From Niveibacterium terrae (lineage in GTDB: Bacteria; Pseudomonadota; Gammaproteobacteria; Burkholderiales; Rhodocyclaceae): DNA of 64,000 nt. Position 1 is the first letter of the stretch. The number at the start of each line of letters is the position of its first letter. The stretch is from positions 2,046,001 through 2,110,000 of the forward strand of contig NZ_CP172404.1 in the NCBI RefSeq assembly GCF_048213115.1, written 5' to 3'. This document shows, in pieces, positions 9,644 through 17,163 of this stretch. Both the position numbers and the translations under genes were made by a program. The notes beneath the pieces are model-generated. The model was not told where the DNA came from. It worked only from the letters and a program-made list of their open reading frames with translations, and did not search any database.

Positions 9644-9756
9644 GGTTTTGTCCGGAAGGGGAGTGGTCAAGAATACGGCGATCGGAGTTGCGCTGGAAGC
9701 GTCGCCGCGCAGCGAAGGCTTGCGGAACCCGGGATGGAAATGTGCGAGGCTTGTCG

Positions 9757-10404
9757 ATGCTGCGCGAGCACGAAGCGGGTCTGTTCAGGGCCGTGCTCGC
9801 GTCGATTCTGCTGCACGCAATCCTGTTGCTGGCGATCCCGGCCCCCGAGGCGCCGGTAGGCGCGGCCCAGGTGAGACTTCGCGCCCGGCTGCTTCTGCGC
9901 CCAGTCACGGCCCCAGTCGCGGATTCGCGGATCAGCGCTGCGCCTGCGCTCACCCGGCCCCAGGCAGTTCCCGCAAAGCCTGGCCGCGTCACGCCGCGTC
10001 CCCGACCGAAGAGACGGCGCGCGAGCGAGCCGTTAGTCAGTCTGGCCTCGTCACGGCCCGAGCTTGCGCAGAGCTCTCCCGTTGAACTGCCCTTGAGCCC
10101 AGAGCAGCAGGGCGCGCTGCGCGGTTTGAGGATTTCGCTCGCGCTGGCCTTGGGCGGGCCGCCGCCGGAAACGGCGGTGAGCTGCCGCGCCGTCGCGCGG
10201 ATGCGTTATTTGGCCGGTGGGCGGCTCGCCGCGCTGAGCCTCGCCGAATCGGACTGTCCCGGGGAGACCGAGCGTTGGCTGATCGCCCGCCTGAACCGGG
10301 CGGTCGAGAAGGCTCCCGTTCCGCCCGCCCTTCGCCCTCAGGCGCTCGAGATCGAGCTCCTGCTCGAACTCGAAACCGATCGGACTGGACGCGAAGAGCC
10401 TTAG
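9757..10404 (+). CDS. TonB-like protein (single membrane anchor, TonB_C-like end)
   Basis: The 215-residue protein has a short basic/acidic N-terminus, one membrane helix (about residues 9-28, LFRAVLASILLHAILLLAIP), then a long linker rich in Pro, Arg and Ala. The C-terminal part, residues about 125-215, has a weak TonB_C pattern (AVARMRYLAGGRLAALSL, WLIARLNRAVEKAPVPPALR). A role as periplasmic energy-transducing or scaffold protein is inferred. No exbB, exbD or TonB-dependent receptor is nearby. The gene is followed after 40 bp by the Hsp70-like gene on the same strand. The family call is tentative. Confidence 0.55.
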   Translation: MLREHEAGLFRAVLASILLHAILLLAIPAPEAPVGAAQVRLRARLLLRPVTAPVADSRISAAPALTRPQAVPAKPGRVTPRPRPKRRRASEPLVSLASSRPELAQSSPVELPLSPEQQGALRGLRISLALALGGPPPETAVSCRAVARMRYLAGGRLAALSLAESDCPGETERWLIARLNRAVEKAPVPPALRPQALEIELLLELETDRTGREEP

Positions 10405-10444
10405 CGGGTAGCATCCGCGCCCCCCGATCGCTTACGGACGTTTC

Positions 10445-11716
10445 ATGTCATCGGCTCCCGCCCGCGCCTGCGGCATTGACTTTGGTACCTCGAATTCGAC
10501 CGTCGCCTGGCTGCGTCCCGGCGCTTCAACGCTGCTGCCGCTTGAAGCGGGCAAGCCCGGCCTGCCTTCGGCCGTGTTCTTCAACGCCGATGAGGACAGC
10601 GTCTGTTTCGGTCGCGCCGCGCTCGCCGAGTACCTGGAAGGCTATGAAGGGCGGCTGATGCGCTCGCTCAAAAGCCTGCTCGGTTCCAGCCTGATCGATA
10701 GCCACACCGAAGTTCTGGGCCGGCTGCTGCCTTTTCGCGATCTGCTGCGCCAGTACATCGCGGAGCTCAAGCGGCGCGGCGAAGCTGCTGCGGGGCGCAC
10801 CTTCGATCAGGCCGTGTTCGGCCGGCCCGTCCATTTCGTCGACGGTGATCGTGAGGCCGACGCGACGGCCGAGCAGACCCTGGGCGAGATCGCGCACGCG
10901 GTCGGCTTTCGCGATGTGAGCTTCCAGTTCGAGCCGATCGCGGCGGCTTTCCACTACGAGCAGGAGCTCGCGCGCGAAGAACTGGTGCTGATCGTCGATA
11001 TCGGCGGCGGCACGTCGGACTTCTCGCTGGTCAGGCTCTCGCCCGAGCGCGCCAGGCTCACCGAGCGCCAGGACGACCTGCTCGCCAACGCCGGTGTGCA
11101 CATCGGTGGTACCGACTTCGACAAGGCGCTGAGCCTCGCCGCGGTGATGCCGATGCTGGGCTACCGGACCAAGAAGAAGAACGGAACCGAGATCCCGTCC
11201 AGCCACTTCTTCAACCTCGCGACCTGGCACACGATCAACTTCTGCTACACGCGCCAGGCCTGGAACGAGATGCAGGACATCTACCGCGACGCGGCCGAAC
11301 GCGACAAGCTGGACAGGCTGCTGAACCTTGTCAGCCAGCGCGACGGGCACTGGCTCGCGCTGCAGGTTGAGGAAGCGAAGATTGCGGTGTCGTCGGCGCC
11401 GAGCACGCTGCTTGACCTCGAGCGGATCACCCGCGAAGCCTCGACCTTGAGCCACGAAGTGAGCCGGGACGATTTCGACCGGGCTATCGACGGCCTGGTC
11501 GGCCAGATCGTCGAGTCGGTCAGCGGCATGCTCAGTGATGCCGGCATCGCCCGAGAGCGCATCGACACGGTGTTCTTCACCGGCGGCTCCAGCGGCGTGC
11601 CGCTGCTGCGCTCGCGCGTCGCGGCGCTGCTGCCCGGCGCGAAAGCGGTCGAAGGGGATTTGTTCGGCAGCATCGGCTCGGGCCTCGCGGTCGAAGCCGC
11701 GCGCCGCTACGGCTGA
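10445..11716 (+). CDS. Hsp70-family protein, YegD-like
   Basis: The protein has an actin/Hsp70 ATPase core: phosphate 1 motif CGIDFGTSNSTVAWLRPG near the N-terminus, phosphate 2 motif LIVDIGGGTSDFSLVRL, and adenosine motif VFFTGGSSGVPLLRSRV near the end. It has 423 residues and stops after the nucleotide-binding domain, with no DnaK substrate-binding domain. That architecture matches E. coli YegD, whose function is poorly known. A YegD-like chaperone role is inferred. A repeat-rich gap of 365 bp follows. Confidence 0.85.
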   Translation: MSSAPARACGIDFGTSNSTVAWLRPGASTLLPLEAGKPGLPSAVFFNADEDSVCFGRAALAEYLEGYEGRLMRSLKSLLGSSLIDSHTEVLGRLLPFRDLLRQYIAELKRRGEAAAGRTFDQAVFGRPVHFVDGDREADATAEQTLGEIAHAVGFRDVSFQFEPIAAAFHYEQELAREELVLIVDIGGGTSDFSLVRLSPERARLTERQDDLLANAGVHIGGTDFDKALSLAAVMPMLGYRTKKKNGTEIPSSHFFNLATWHTINFCYTRQAWNEMQDIYRDAAERDKLDRLLNLVSQRDGHWLALQVEEAKIAVSSAPSTLLDLERITREASTLSHEVSRDDFDRAIDGLVGQIVESVSGMLSDAGIARERIDTVFFTGGSSGVPLLRSRVAALLPGAKAVEGDLFGSIGSGLAVEAARRYG

Positions 11717-12081
11717 TTCCGGAAACCGAGAACCCATGTAGGGCGGATTCGCCCGCAGGGCAAGCCGCCGCTCCGGACAAGGCAAATCGGTCTCACGCAG
11801 AGCCGCAGAGCCCACAGAGAAGGGAAAACCTCCGCGACAAGCCTTGAATCGGTGGAATGCCGCTGCGCGCCGCTGCAGACGGACCGACGTACAAAGCGGT
11901 CCGTCCTCGCAGAATTGCAGAGAAAACCAAACTCTTCAGAGCCGTCCCTTGTCGACTGCTCAGTCACAAACAATGGGAATGGCTTTGACTTTGCTCTTCC
12001 TCTGCGGTCCCTGTGGCTCTGCGTGAGGAATGCTTTTGACTTTCTCCGCGCCTCTGCGTGAAAAAAGGGTTTTGGCTTTAC
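11717..12081. other. Repeat-rich intergenic region without a gene
   Basis: No convincing coding sequence is present. The region holds a REP-like hairpin (11742-11769). A perfect 13-bp inverted repeat follows, CTCACGCAGAGCC at 11792-11804 against GGCTCTGCGTGAG at 12015-12027. Two imperfect direct copies of a 'CTTTGACTTT ... CTCTGCGTGA' block lie at about 11981-12026 and 12030-12062. 'Cacgcagag / ctctgcgtg' blocks of this kind are dispersed intergenic repeats in proteobacteria. The hpnD stop lies at the right edge. Confidence 0.7.
11742..11769. repeat. REP-like imperfect palindrome
   Basis: The sequence forms a hairpin with outer stem GGCGG / CCGCC (11742-11746 and 11765-11769) and inner stem GCCC / GGGC around a GCA loop, with one mismatch and one bulge. 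It lies 26 bp past the Hsp70-like stop, a usual position for REP elements. It has no U-tract, so it is not a standard terminator. Confidence 0.5.
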
Positions 12082-12915
12082 TCAGCCGAAGAGCGCGGTC
12101 TTCGCGGCCAGCCACAGCTTGCGGGGCGTCGGCAGCGAGGTGCGCTGGGTCAGCACCTTGCAGCCGTCGGCGCGGATCTCGACGAGCAGGGTCCGGTAGA
12201 TCGCGGCCATGATCAGGCCCGGTTTCTGGCTCTTCCTGTCCTCAGCCGGCAGCAGCGCGAAGGCGCGCTGATAGGCTTCTTCGGCCCGCCCGATCTCGAA
12301 TTCGATCAGCGCGCGGAAGGCCTCAGACTCGCGTCGCGCCAGGATCTCGTGCGCCGGCACATTGAAACGCTGCAGATCCTCGATCGGCAGATAGATCCGG
12401 CCGCGCAGCGCGTCCTCGCCGACATCGCGGACGATGTTGGTCAGCTGGAAGGCAAGACCGAGCTCGTGCGCATACTCGCGCGTCCTCTCGTTCGAATAGC
12501 CGAAGATCCTGGCCGCGAGCAGGCCGACGACGCCGGCGACCCGGTGGCAGTAGAGCTCCAGGCCCTTGAAGTCGAGATAGCGCGACTGCGTCAGATCCAT
12601 CTCCATGCCGTCGACGATCTCGGCAAGCTCTGACTGCGGCAGGCCGAAGGCCTTGACGACGGAGGCGAGCGCCTGGCCGACCGGGTGCTCGGGCGATCCC
12701 GCATAGACCCTCGCGAGTTCCTGACGCCACCAGCCGAGCTTGGCCGCCGCGATCTGCGGATCGGGGCACTCGTCGACGACGTCGTCGATCTCGCGGCAGA
12801 ACGCATAGAGCGCGGTGATCGCGCGCCGCCGCGGGGCGGGCAGGAACAGAAAGCTGTAGTAGAAGGACGAGCCGCTCGCCGCGGCCTTCTGTTGGCAATA
12901 TTCGTCGGGGGTCAT
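12082..12915 (-). CDS. hpnD: Presqualene diphosphate synthase HpnD
   Basis: This trans-prenyltransferase condenses two farnesyl diphosphates to presqualene diphosphate, the first step of the bacterial HpnCDE route to squalene and hopanoids. The two aspartate-rich Mg-binding motifs are visible: REIDDVVDE in the N-terminal third and NIVRDVGEDALRGRIYLP in the middle. The 277 residues begin MTPDEYCQQKAAASGSSFYYSF, a typical HpnD opening. The start overlaps the hpnC stop by 4 bp. The expected hpnE oxidoreductase does not follow; the next segment is the repeat-rich gap. Confidence 0.93.
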   Translation of the reverse strand: MTPDEYCQQKAAASGSSFYYSFLFLPAPRRRAITALYAFCREIDDVVDECPDPQIAAAKLGWWRQELARVYAGSPEHPVGQALASVVKAFGLPQSELAEIVDGMEMDLTQSRYLDFKGLELYCHRVAGVVGLLAARIFGYSNERTREYAHELGLAFQLTNIVRDVGEDALRGRIYLPIEDLQRFNVPAHEILARRESEAFRALIEFEIGRAEEAYQRAFALLPAEDRKSQKPGLIMAAIYRTLLVEIRADGCKVLTQRTSLPTPRKLWLAAKTALFG

Positions 12916-13727
12916 CGCTTCATCCGTGCGGCGCGCAGCGCGAGCAGGGGCCAGTCGCTGCGGACAAGTTGGGGACGCTGGTTCAGGGCATCAAAGCCGG
13001 CAGCCTCGATCTTCTCGAGGATGCGCAAGCCGCCCTGAACGACGAGCCGGATCTCCCAGCCGAAGCGCCCGGGCAGGGAAGGTGCGAGCGCAGCCCCTTC
13101 GAGCATCATCGCACGCGTCCGCCCGATCTCGAAGCGCATCAGCGCCCGGAAGGCCTCGTCGCAGTGCCGGGTGAAGAGCGCTTCTTCGGTGACGCCGAAA
13201 CGGCGCCTGTCCTCTTCGGGCAGATAGATCCGGCCCTTGTCGAGATCGACAGCGACGTCCTGCCAGAAATTGATCAGCTGCAGGCTCGTGCAGATCGCGT
13301 CCGACCGGGCATCGTTCCCGGCGCTGGCGCAGCCGAAGATCCTCAGCATCAGCCGGCCGACCGGGTTCGCCGAGCGCCGGCAGTAGTCCTGCAGCTCGGT
13401 GAAATCCGCATAGCGCTTCTTGACGACGTCCTGGGCGAAAGCGTCGAGCAGATCGTGCAGCAGCGCAACCGGCAGCGCGTGGCGCTTGACGACCGCGGCG
13501 AGGCGCAGGAAGAGCTCGCCCTCGGGCACTTTACCGCGCTCGATCGCATCGAGCTGGGCCTGATAGTGCGCGAGGCCGGAGAGGCGCTCGGCGTCCTGCG
13601 CGCCGCCCTCGTCGGCGATGTCGTCGGCGCTGCGCGCAAACGCATAGAGCGCCTCGACCGCGGGGCGCAAGTCGCGCGGGATCAGCAGCGAGGCGACGGG
13701 GAAGTTCTCGTAATGTTCGACCGGCAT
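12912..13727 (-). CDS. hpnC: Hydroxysqualene synthase HpnC
   Basis: HpnC converts presqualene diphosphate to hydroxysqualene. The squalene/phytoene synthase fold shows FARSADDIADEG as first aspartate motif and LINFWQDVAVDLDKGRIYLP as second. The N-terminal HYENFPVASLLIPRDLRP is a hallmark of HpnC and distinguishes it from HpnD. The length is 271 residues. It forms a two-gene operon with hpnD through an ATGA overlap. The ribosome site ahead of the ATG is weak. The IS110 element lies 55 bp upstream of its start, so insertion may have altered its promoter. Confidence 0.92.
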   Translation of the reverse strand: MPVEHYENFPVASLLIPRDLRPAVEALYAFARSADDIADEGGAQDAERLSGLAHYQAQLDAIERGKVPEGELFLRLAAVVKRHALPVALLHDLLDAFAQDVVKKRYADFTELQDYCRRSANPVGRLMLRIFGCASAGNDARSDAICTSLQLINFWQDVAVDLDKGRIYLPEEDRRRFGVTEEALFTRHCDEAFRALMRFEIGRTRAMMLEGAALAPSLPGRFGWEIRLVVQGGLRILEKIEAAGFDALNQRPQLVRSDWPLLALRAARMKR

Positions 13728-13781
13728 GGGGGAGCGAGTATAGCGGCTTGGCGGGACGAACCGGTGCTTGAGGGCCCCCTG

Positions 13782-14906
13782 GGGTCAGATACCGTCTTGA
13801 AAATCAAGTTTCGGTGAGCAGAAATCTGCCCTGAATGGCACTCCGGTGCGCACGATGCCGTAGATCATGTGCACCAGTTTTCTCATTGCCGCGCCGATCA
13901 CCGCCTTGGGCGCATGGCCGGAAGCGAGCAGCCGTTCGCCAAAGGTCTTCAGGATGGGGTTGTAGCGTAAGGCCACCATGCCCGGCATGTAGAGCGCACG
14001 TCGAATCGAGGCATTCCCCGCGCGGCTGATCATCGTACGCCCGCGCACGGAGCTTCCCGACACGCGCTCTCGTGGGCAGACCCCGACATAGGCGGCAAGC
14101 GCCTTGGCCGAATGGAAGCGGCGCACATCGCCCAGGTAAGCCAGCACTTTTGCTGCCGTGGTACGCGCGATCCCCGGGATGCTTTCGATCAGTTCTGCAT
14201 CCTGTTTCAACTCGGGATGCCGATCGATGTGATCGTCGATGTCGCTCTCAAGTGCAGCAATTTTCTCGTCCAGCCAAGCCAAGTGCTCACTGACGCTCTT
14301 GGCCTGTAGCACCTCCTGGCTCGCCTGATGGGCTTCGAGTCGGTTGCTCTCCTGCTGGTGCATTTCCTTGAGTACCTGCAGGCGTTCGACCTTGGCGCGC
14401 AGCGCCCGCCACTGCACCGAAGGCGCTTGCCACAACACCGGGTTGAGCGCGGCACAGAAGCGAGCCAGCAGCGCAGCATCGGCTCGATCATTCTTGTTTC
14501 GCGCCAGCTCGCTTTGCGCAAAACCCTTGATGCGCGCAAGATTGACGACGCTCACAGGCCAGTGTGCATCGGCTAACGCGGTGGCAACACCTTCTCCATA
14601 GGGGCCGGTTGCCTCAAGGCAGAGGTGGGTGTGTGCCGGCGCCGCACCATGAGCGGCAAGCCAGTCTTGAAGATCGGCATACCCACGGGGCGAGTTCTCG
14701 ATGACTTTGGAGCGGACTTTCCCTTCATGCAGCAAAGCCAGATCAAGCTTGCGTTTTGATACGTCGATCCCAACGAAAAACGAATACTCGGTGTTCATCG
14801 CGTGACCTTCCTCGTATGCGGGTTCTGTGCAGCGGATCGCTGCGACCCAAGTTACCGTTCAGACTCCTGCGCTGAACGAAAACGGGCGGGCGCACCTATC
14901 TGACCC
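13782..14906 (-). mobile_element. IS110-family insertion sequence (ends approximate)
   Basis: The transposase gene is bracketed by a perfect 10-bp inverted pair, GGGTCAGATA at 13782-13791 and TATCTGACCC at 14897-14906. The left copy touches the transposase stop codon, leaving all the non-coding DNA on the upstream side, an arrangement known for the IS110 group of the family. IS110 elements do not make target duplications, so none is expected. The right boundary is uncertain: structured sequence continues to about 14949 and the true end may lie further out. Confidence 0.6.
13785..14798 (-). CDS. IS110-family transposase (DEDD recombinase)
   Basis: The N-terminal RuvC-like DEDD domain has FVGIDVSKRKLDLAL, CLEATGPYGEGVA and ARNKNDRADAALLARFC. 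The C-terminal Transposase_20 domain has LIESIPGIARTTAAKVLAYLGD and YVGVCPRERVSGSSVRG, followed by the region with the family serine (RAGNASIRRALYMPGMVAL). At 337 residues it looks intact. Members of this family use an RNA guide made from the element's non-coding end. There is no interrupting stop or frameshift, so the copy could be active. Confidence 0.95.
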   Translation of the reverse strand: MNTEYSFFVGIDVSKRKLDLALLHEGKVRSKVIENSPRGYADLQDWLAAHGAAPAHTHLCLEATGPYGEGVATALADAHWPVSVVNLARIKGFAQSELARNKNDRADAALLARFCAALNPVLWQAPSVQWRALRAKVERLQVLKEMHQQESNRLEAHQASQEVLQAKSVSEHLAWLDEKIAALESDIDDHIDRHPELKQDAELIESIPGIARTTAAKVLAYLGDVRRFHSAKALAAYVGVCPRERVSGSSVRGRTMISRAGNASIRRALYMPGMVALRYNPILKTFGERLLASGHAPKAVIGAAMRKLVHMIYGIVRTGVPFRADFCSPKLDFQDGI

Positions 14907-14949
14907 ACGAGCTCAAACACCCAAAGTCTTGCCGGTGTCAGCCCGCCCG
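14799..14949 (-). ncRNA. Candidate bridge-RNA region of the IS110 element
   Basis: This is the non-coding stretch upstream of the transposase. It contains three perfect inverted repeats: CAGCG/CGCTG (14830-14842), CGTTCAG/CTGAACG (14856-14878), and CGGGCGGGC/GCCCGCCCG (14883-14891 with 14941-14949). IS110-group elements encode their bridge RNA in this position. That an RNA is made here is inferred from place and foldability; boundaries are not determined. Confidence 0.4.
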
Positions 14950-15010
14950 GACTGCCCATTGACAACATTACTCCCGCTGTCTTCTGAGAGATACGAGGTC
15001 TTGCATTCGA

Positions 15011-15298
15011 TCATTTTTGACCTGAGACTGCTCGGCTGACGGTGGAATAGTGAAGGCCGAAGGCGTCTGCGATGGCCTGCATTGAGTAGTCGCCGCTCGC
15101 ATAGGCGCGTGCGATCGCGGCGTTGCGAGAGGCGCGATCGGCGGCCTGGGCGACGTAGCTTGTGAGCTCTTCCGCCATCGGTCGGCGCTGGGCGTGCGGC
15201 ACTTCGAGCGATTCGTCCTTCTGCGCAATTTCTTGCTGCATCTCGTCCAGCGAGACCCCGGGGGGCAGACCCTGGTTTCCTATCCGGGCGAATCGCAT
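15011..15298 (-). pseudogene. C-terminal relic of a REP-associated tyrosine transposase (RAYT)
   Basis: The 95-residue frame ends with an HTH-like segment (SMQAIADAFGLHYSTVSRAV) preceded by EVPHAQRRPMAEELTSYVAQ. Longer RAYT/Y1-type transposases end in this same order of motifs. The catalytic HUH part with its tyrosine is missing, so this is most likely a 3' remnant. An in-frame TGA lies about 20 bp upstream of the ATG, so the frame is closed. It sits 21 bp downstream of the DUF1266-like gene on the same strand and could still be expressed as a small DNA-binding protein. Confidence 0.6.
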
Positions 15299-15319
15299 TG
15301 TGATGGCCGGGCTATTCTG

Positions 15320-15991
15320 TCATGCCGTCTTTCCGGGCTGCGGATCAAAGGGAGCTTCGCCGGACCAGGGCAGGAATGACCATGCGCCGGTTCGATGGGT
15401 AAATGCCCTTACGCTGGCTTCTTCCAGATCGCAACTCAGCGGGTCGGCGCGAAAGCGCGCCAGCCATTGGCGCCGTCCGGCGAGGTAAGCCTGACCGAAA
15501 TCTTCCCAACTATTGAAACATTCTCGCGCCCGCTGGGCGTTCAACAGCAGCACCCGCCAGGCAAGATCGGGCTCTATCCATTTCATCAGCATCAAAACCC
15601 GGGAGAAAAAAGCCAGCCGGACACAGGCGAAGGCGATGGCCGCACGGGGATCGTCATCGGCATTGAGGGAATGCAGATCGGCCCGATACCAGCTGGCCTC
15701 AAAGTTTCTGCTCAGGTGGCGGATCGCGTCTTCATTCGAGCTGGCGGGGGACAATTCCAGATAGTGCAGCAAGCCGGCGCGCAGAGTCTGTTGGCAGGTG
15801 TCCGCCAGATCGACGCTATCCGGGCTGCTAAAGCCCTCCAGCCCTTGGGCGTCGGTCATGGGCGCTGCCACTGCCAAAGCCCAGTGCTTGCGATAGGGAT
15901 ATGTGCTGTTGTTGACAAAATTCCAAAACATGGTGCCGATGCGCAGCAGGATATAAAGCCCGACTGCGATATAGAGCAGAGTCCAGATCAT
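15320..15991 (-). CDS. DUF1266-like membrane-anchored protein
   Basis: The protein has 223 residues. An N-terminal hydrophobic segment (about residues 1-20, MIWTLLYIAVGLYILLRIG) suggests a membrane anchor. The C-terminal half has the DUF1266 pattern: alternating helices ending in CFNSWEDFGQAYLAGRRQW, matching the conserved S-W-x-x-[FY]-x-x-x-Y-x-x-G-R-x-x-W. E. coli YbeR and YbeU carry this domain near J-proteins and HscC; their role is unknown. Its ATG overlaps the stop of the PcfJ-like gene (ATGA), making it the third gene of a coupled set. Confidence 0.6.
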   Translation of the reverse strand: MIWTLLYIAVGLYILLRIGTMFWNFVNNSTYPYRKHWALAVAAPMTDAQGLEGFSSPDSVDLADTCQQTLRAGLLHYLELSPASSNEDAIRHLSRNFEASWYRADLHSLNADDDPRAAIAFACVRLAFFSRVLMLMKWIEPDLAWRVLLLNAQRARECFNSWEDFGQAYLAGRRQWLARFRADPLSCDLEEASVRAFTHRTGAWSFLPWSGEAPFDPQPGKTA

Positions 15992-17163
15992 GCGGCCTCC
16001 GGGGCGGCGCTGCCGCTATCTGGCTCATAGCCGGGCCAGGGAACATCGTTGGTGAAGAAACGCGGCGGTGATTCTGTCTCCGGGCGCCCCCGCAAGGCAT
16101 AGCGCAAGGCCGCAGAGCCAAGATCCTGCCCGTCCAGCACCGCCGGCTGACGCGCTGCGGTGATCCATTGCGCCAGCGCGCCGGGCGAGCGCAGCATTGA
16201 AAAGGTATGGGGATAGCGTGAGACAAATCGCGCTTGCACCAGCGGATCGGCGATTTCCTCGAGACGTTGCCAGCCTGTTTCGGTGCGGACGATGCCGATG
16301 TTCAGGCAATCGTTGGGGGTTTCCATATCCGTGCCGATCAGATTGAGGACACGGATCAAGGCGTCGACATAGCGGCTGATCGGCGGGCGGTTCTGCTTCC
16401 CCTTGACCTGATCAACCCGCGGCGCAGCGTTGCCACGCATGGTCAGGCTGATCGTGATGTGCGGCTGCCCGTTTCTGTCGCGCAGACTGATGATGCGCAG
16501 CTTGCCTTGCTCGATCGCCTGGGCATATTGCTCGCCATAGCCACCGGTCAGCGCCTTGCGGTTGGAGAACTGACCCACACAATGCCGCATCAGATAGCTC
16601 TCGTAAGCCATTTCGGCGCGCAGCAACGGGCTATCGGCCAGGAACTCGACAAACCGCCCTTCCGGCACTTCCAGAAGAGTGCGCAACGCCCTTTCATCGC
16701 TCTGACGCCAGCCTCGGTCGAGGCGGGCCTGCATCTGGTCGTGTTCTTTTTCCCACAGCGACAGCGCCTGCGGGCAGTTGATCCGCGCGAGCTTGCCGTC
16801 GAGCGAGGTGCCTTGCCGCGATGACAGAAACTCGACCAGCCGCGCTTCGAGAAGAAGAGCGGCGGGCTCCGCCGGGTCGAGCCAAACCAGCGGTGCGCTG
16901 TCACAGGCTTGCGGGGCTTCAAGGCGCTTGAACAGCCAATCGGGCAAGCTTGCGCCCGGCATAAGCCGCTGGGCGTCCTCAAGCGTGGCGATCGGCTGGG
17001 CTGGCTCGAAATTCGCTACCCAGTGGCGCCAGAAATGATTCAGCAGCCAGGCGCGAATGGCCTGAGGGTCACCACGCACCGCACTGCGCGCGTCGATGAC
17101 GCTGCGCAGTTCGGCGGCATTGAGCGCATTGCGTCCCGCATACGCGGGCTTGGTCGCAGTCAC
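15988..17163 (-). CDS. PcfJ-like domain protein of unknown function
   Basis: The start is taken as GTG at 17163, which overlaps the TGA of the upstream gene in GTGA and gives 391 residues; an ATG frame further upstream lies wholly inside the neighbouring gene. Around residues 190-270 is a PcfJ-like signature: YLMRHCVGQF, then GKLRIISLRDRNGQPHITIS, then VDQVKGKQNRPP. PcfJ domains occur in mobile and plasmid-linked genes and have no known activity. The flanking parts are not recognised. No signal peptide or membrane helix is seen. Confidence 0.6.
   Translation of the reverse strand: MTATKPAYAGRNALNAAELRSVIDARSAVRGDPQAIRAWLLNHFWRHWVANFEPAQPIATLEDAQRLMPGASLPDWLFKRLEAPQACDSAPLVWLDPAEPAALLLEARLVEFLSSRQGTSLDGKLARINCPQALSLWEKEHDQMQARLDRGWRQSDERALRTLLEVPEGRFVEFLADSPLLRAEMAYESYLMRHCVGQFSNRKALTGGYGEQYAQAIEQGKLRIISLRDRNGQPHITISLTMRGNAAPRVDQVKGKQNRPPISRYVDALIRVLNLIGTDMETPNDCLNIGIVRTETGWQRLEEIADPLVQARFVSRYPHTFSMLRSPGALAQWITAARQPAVLDGQDLGSAALRYALRGRPETESPPRFFTNDVPWPGYEPDSGSAAPEAA

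Noticed and set aside
11844..12061. Small plus-strand open frames of 60-69 codons
   Set aside because: They lie in repeat-rich intergenic DNA, lack ribosome sites, and their sequences follow the repeats.
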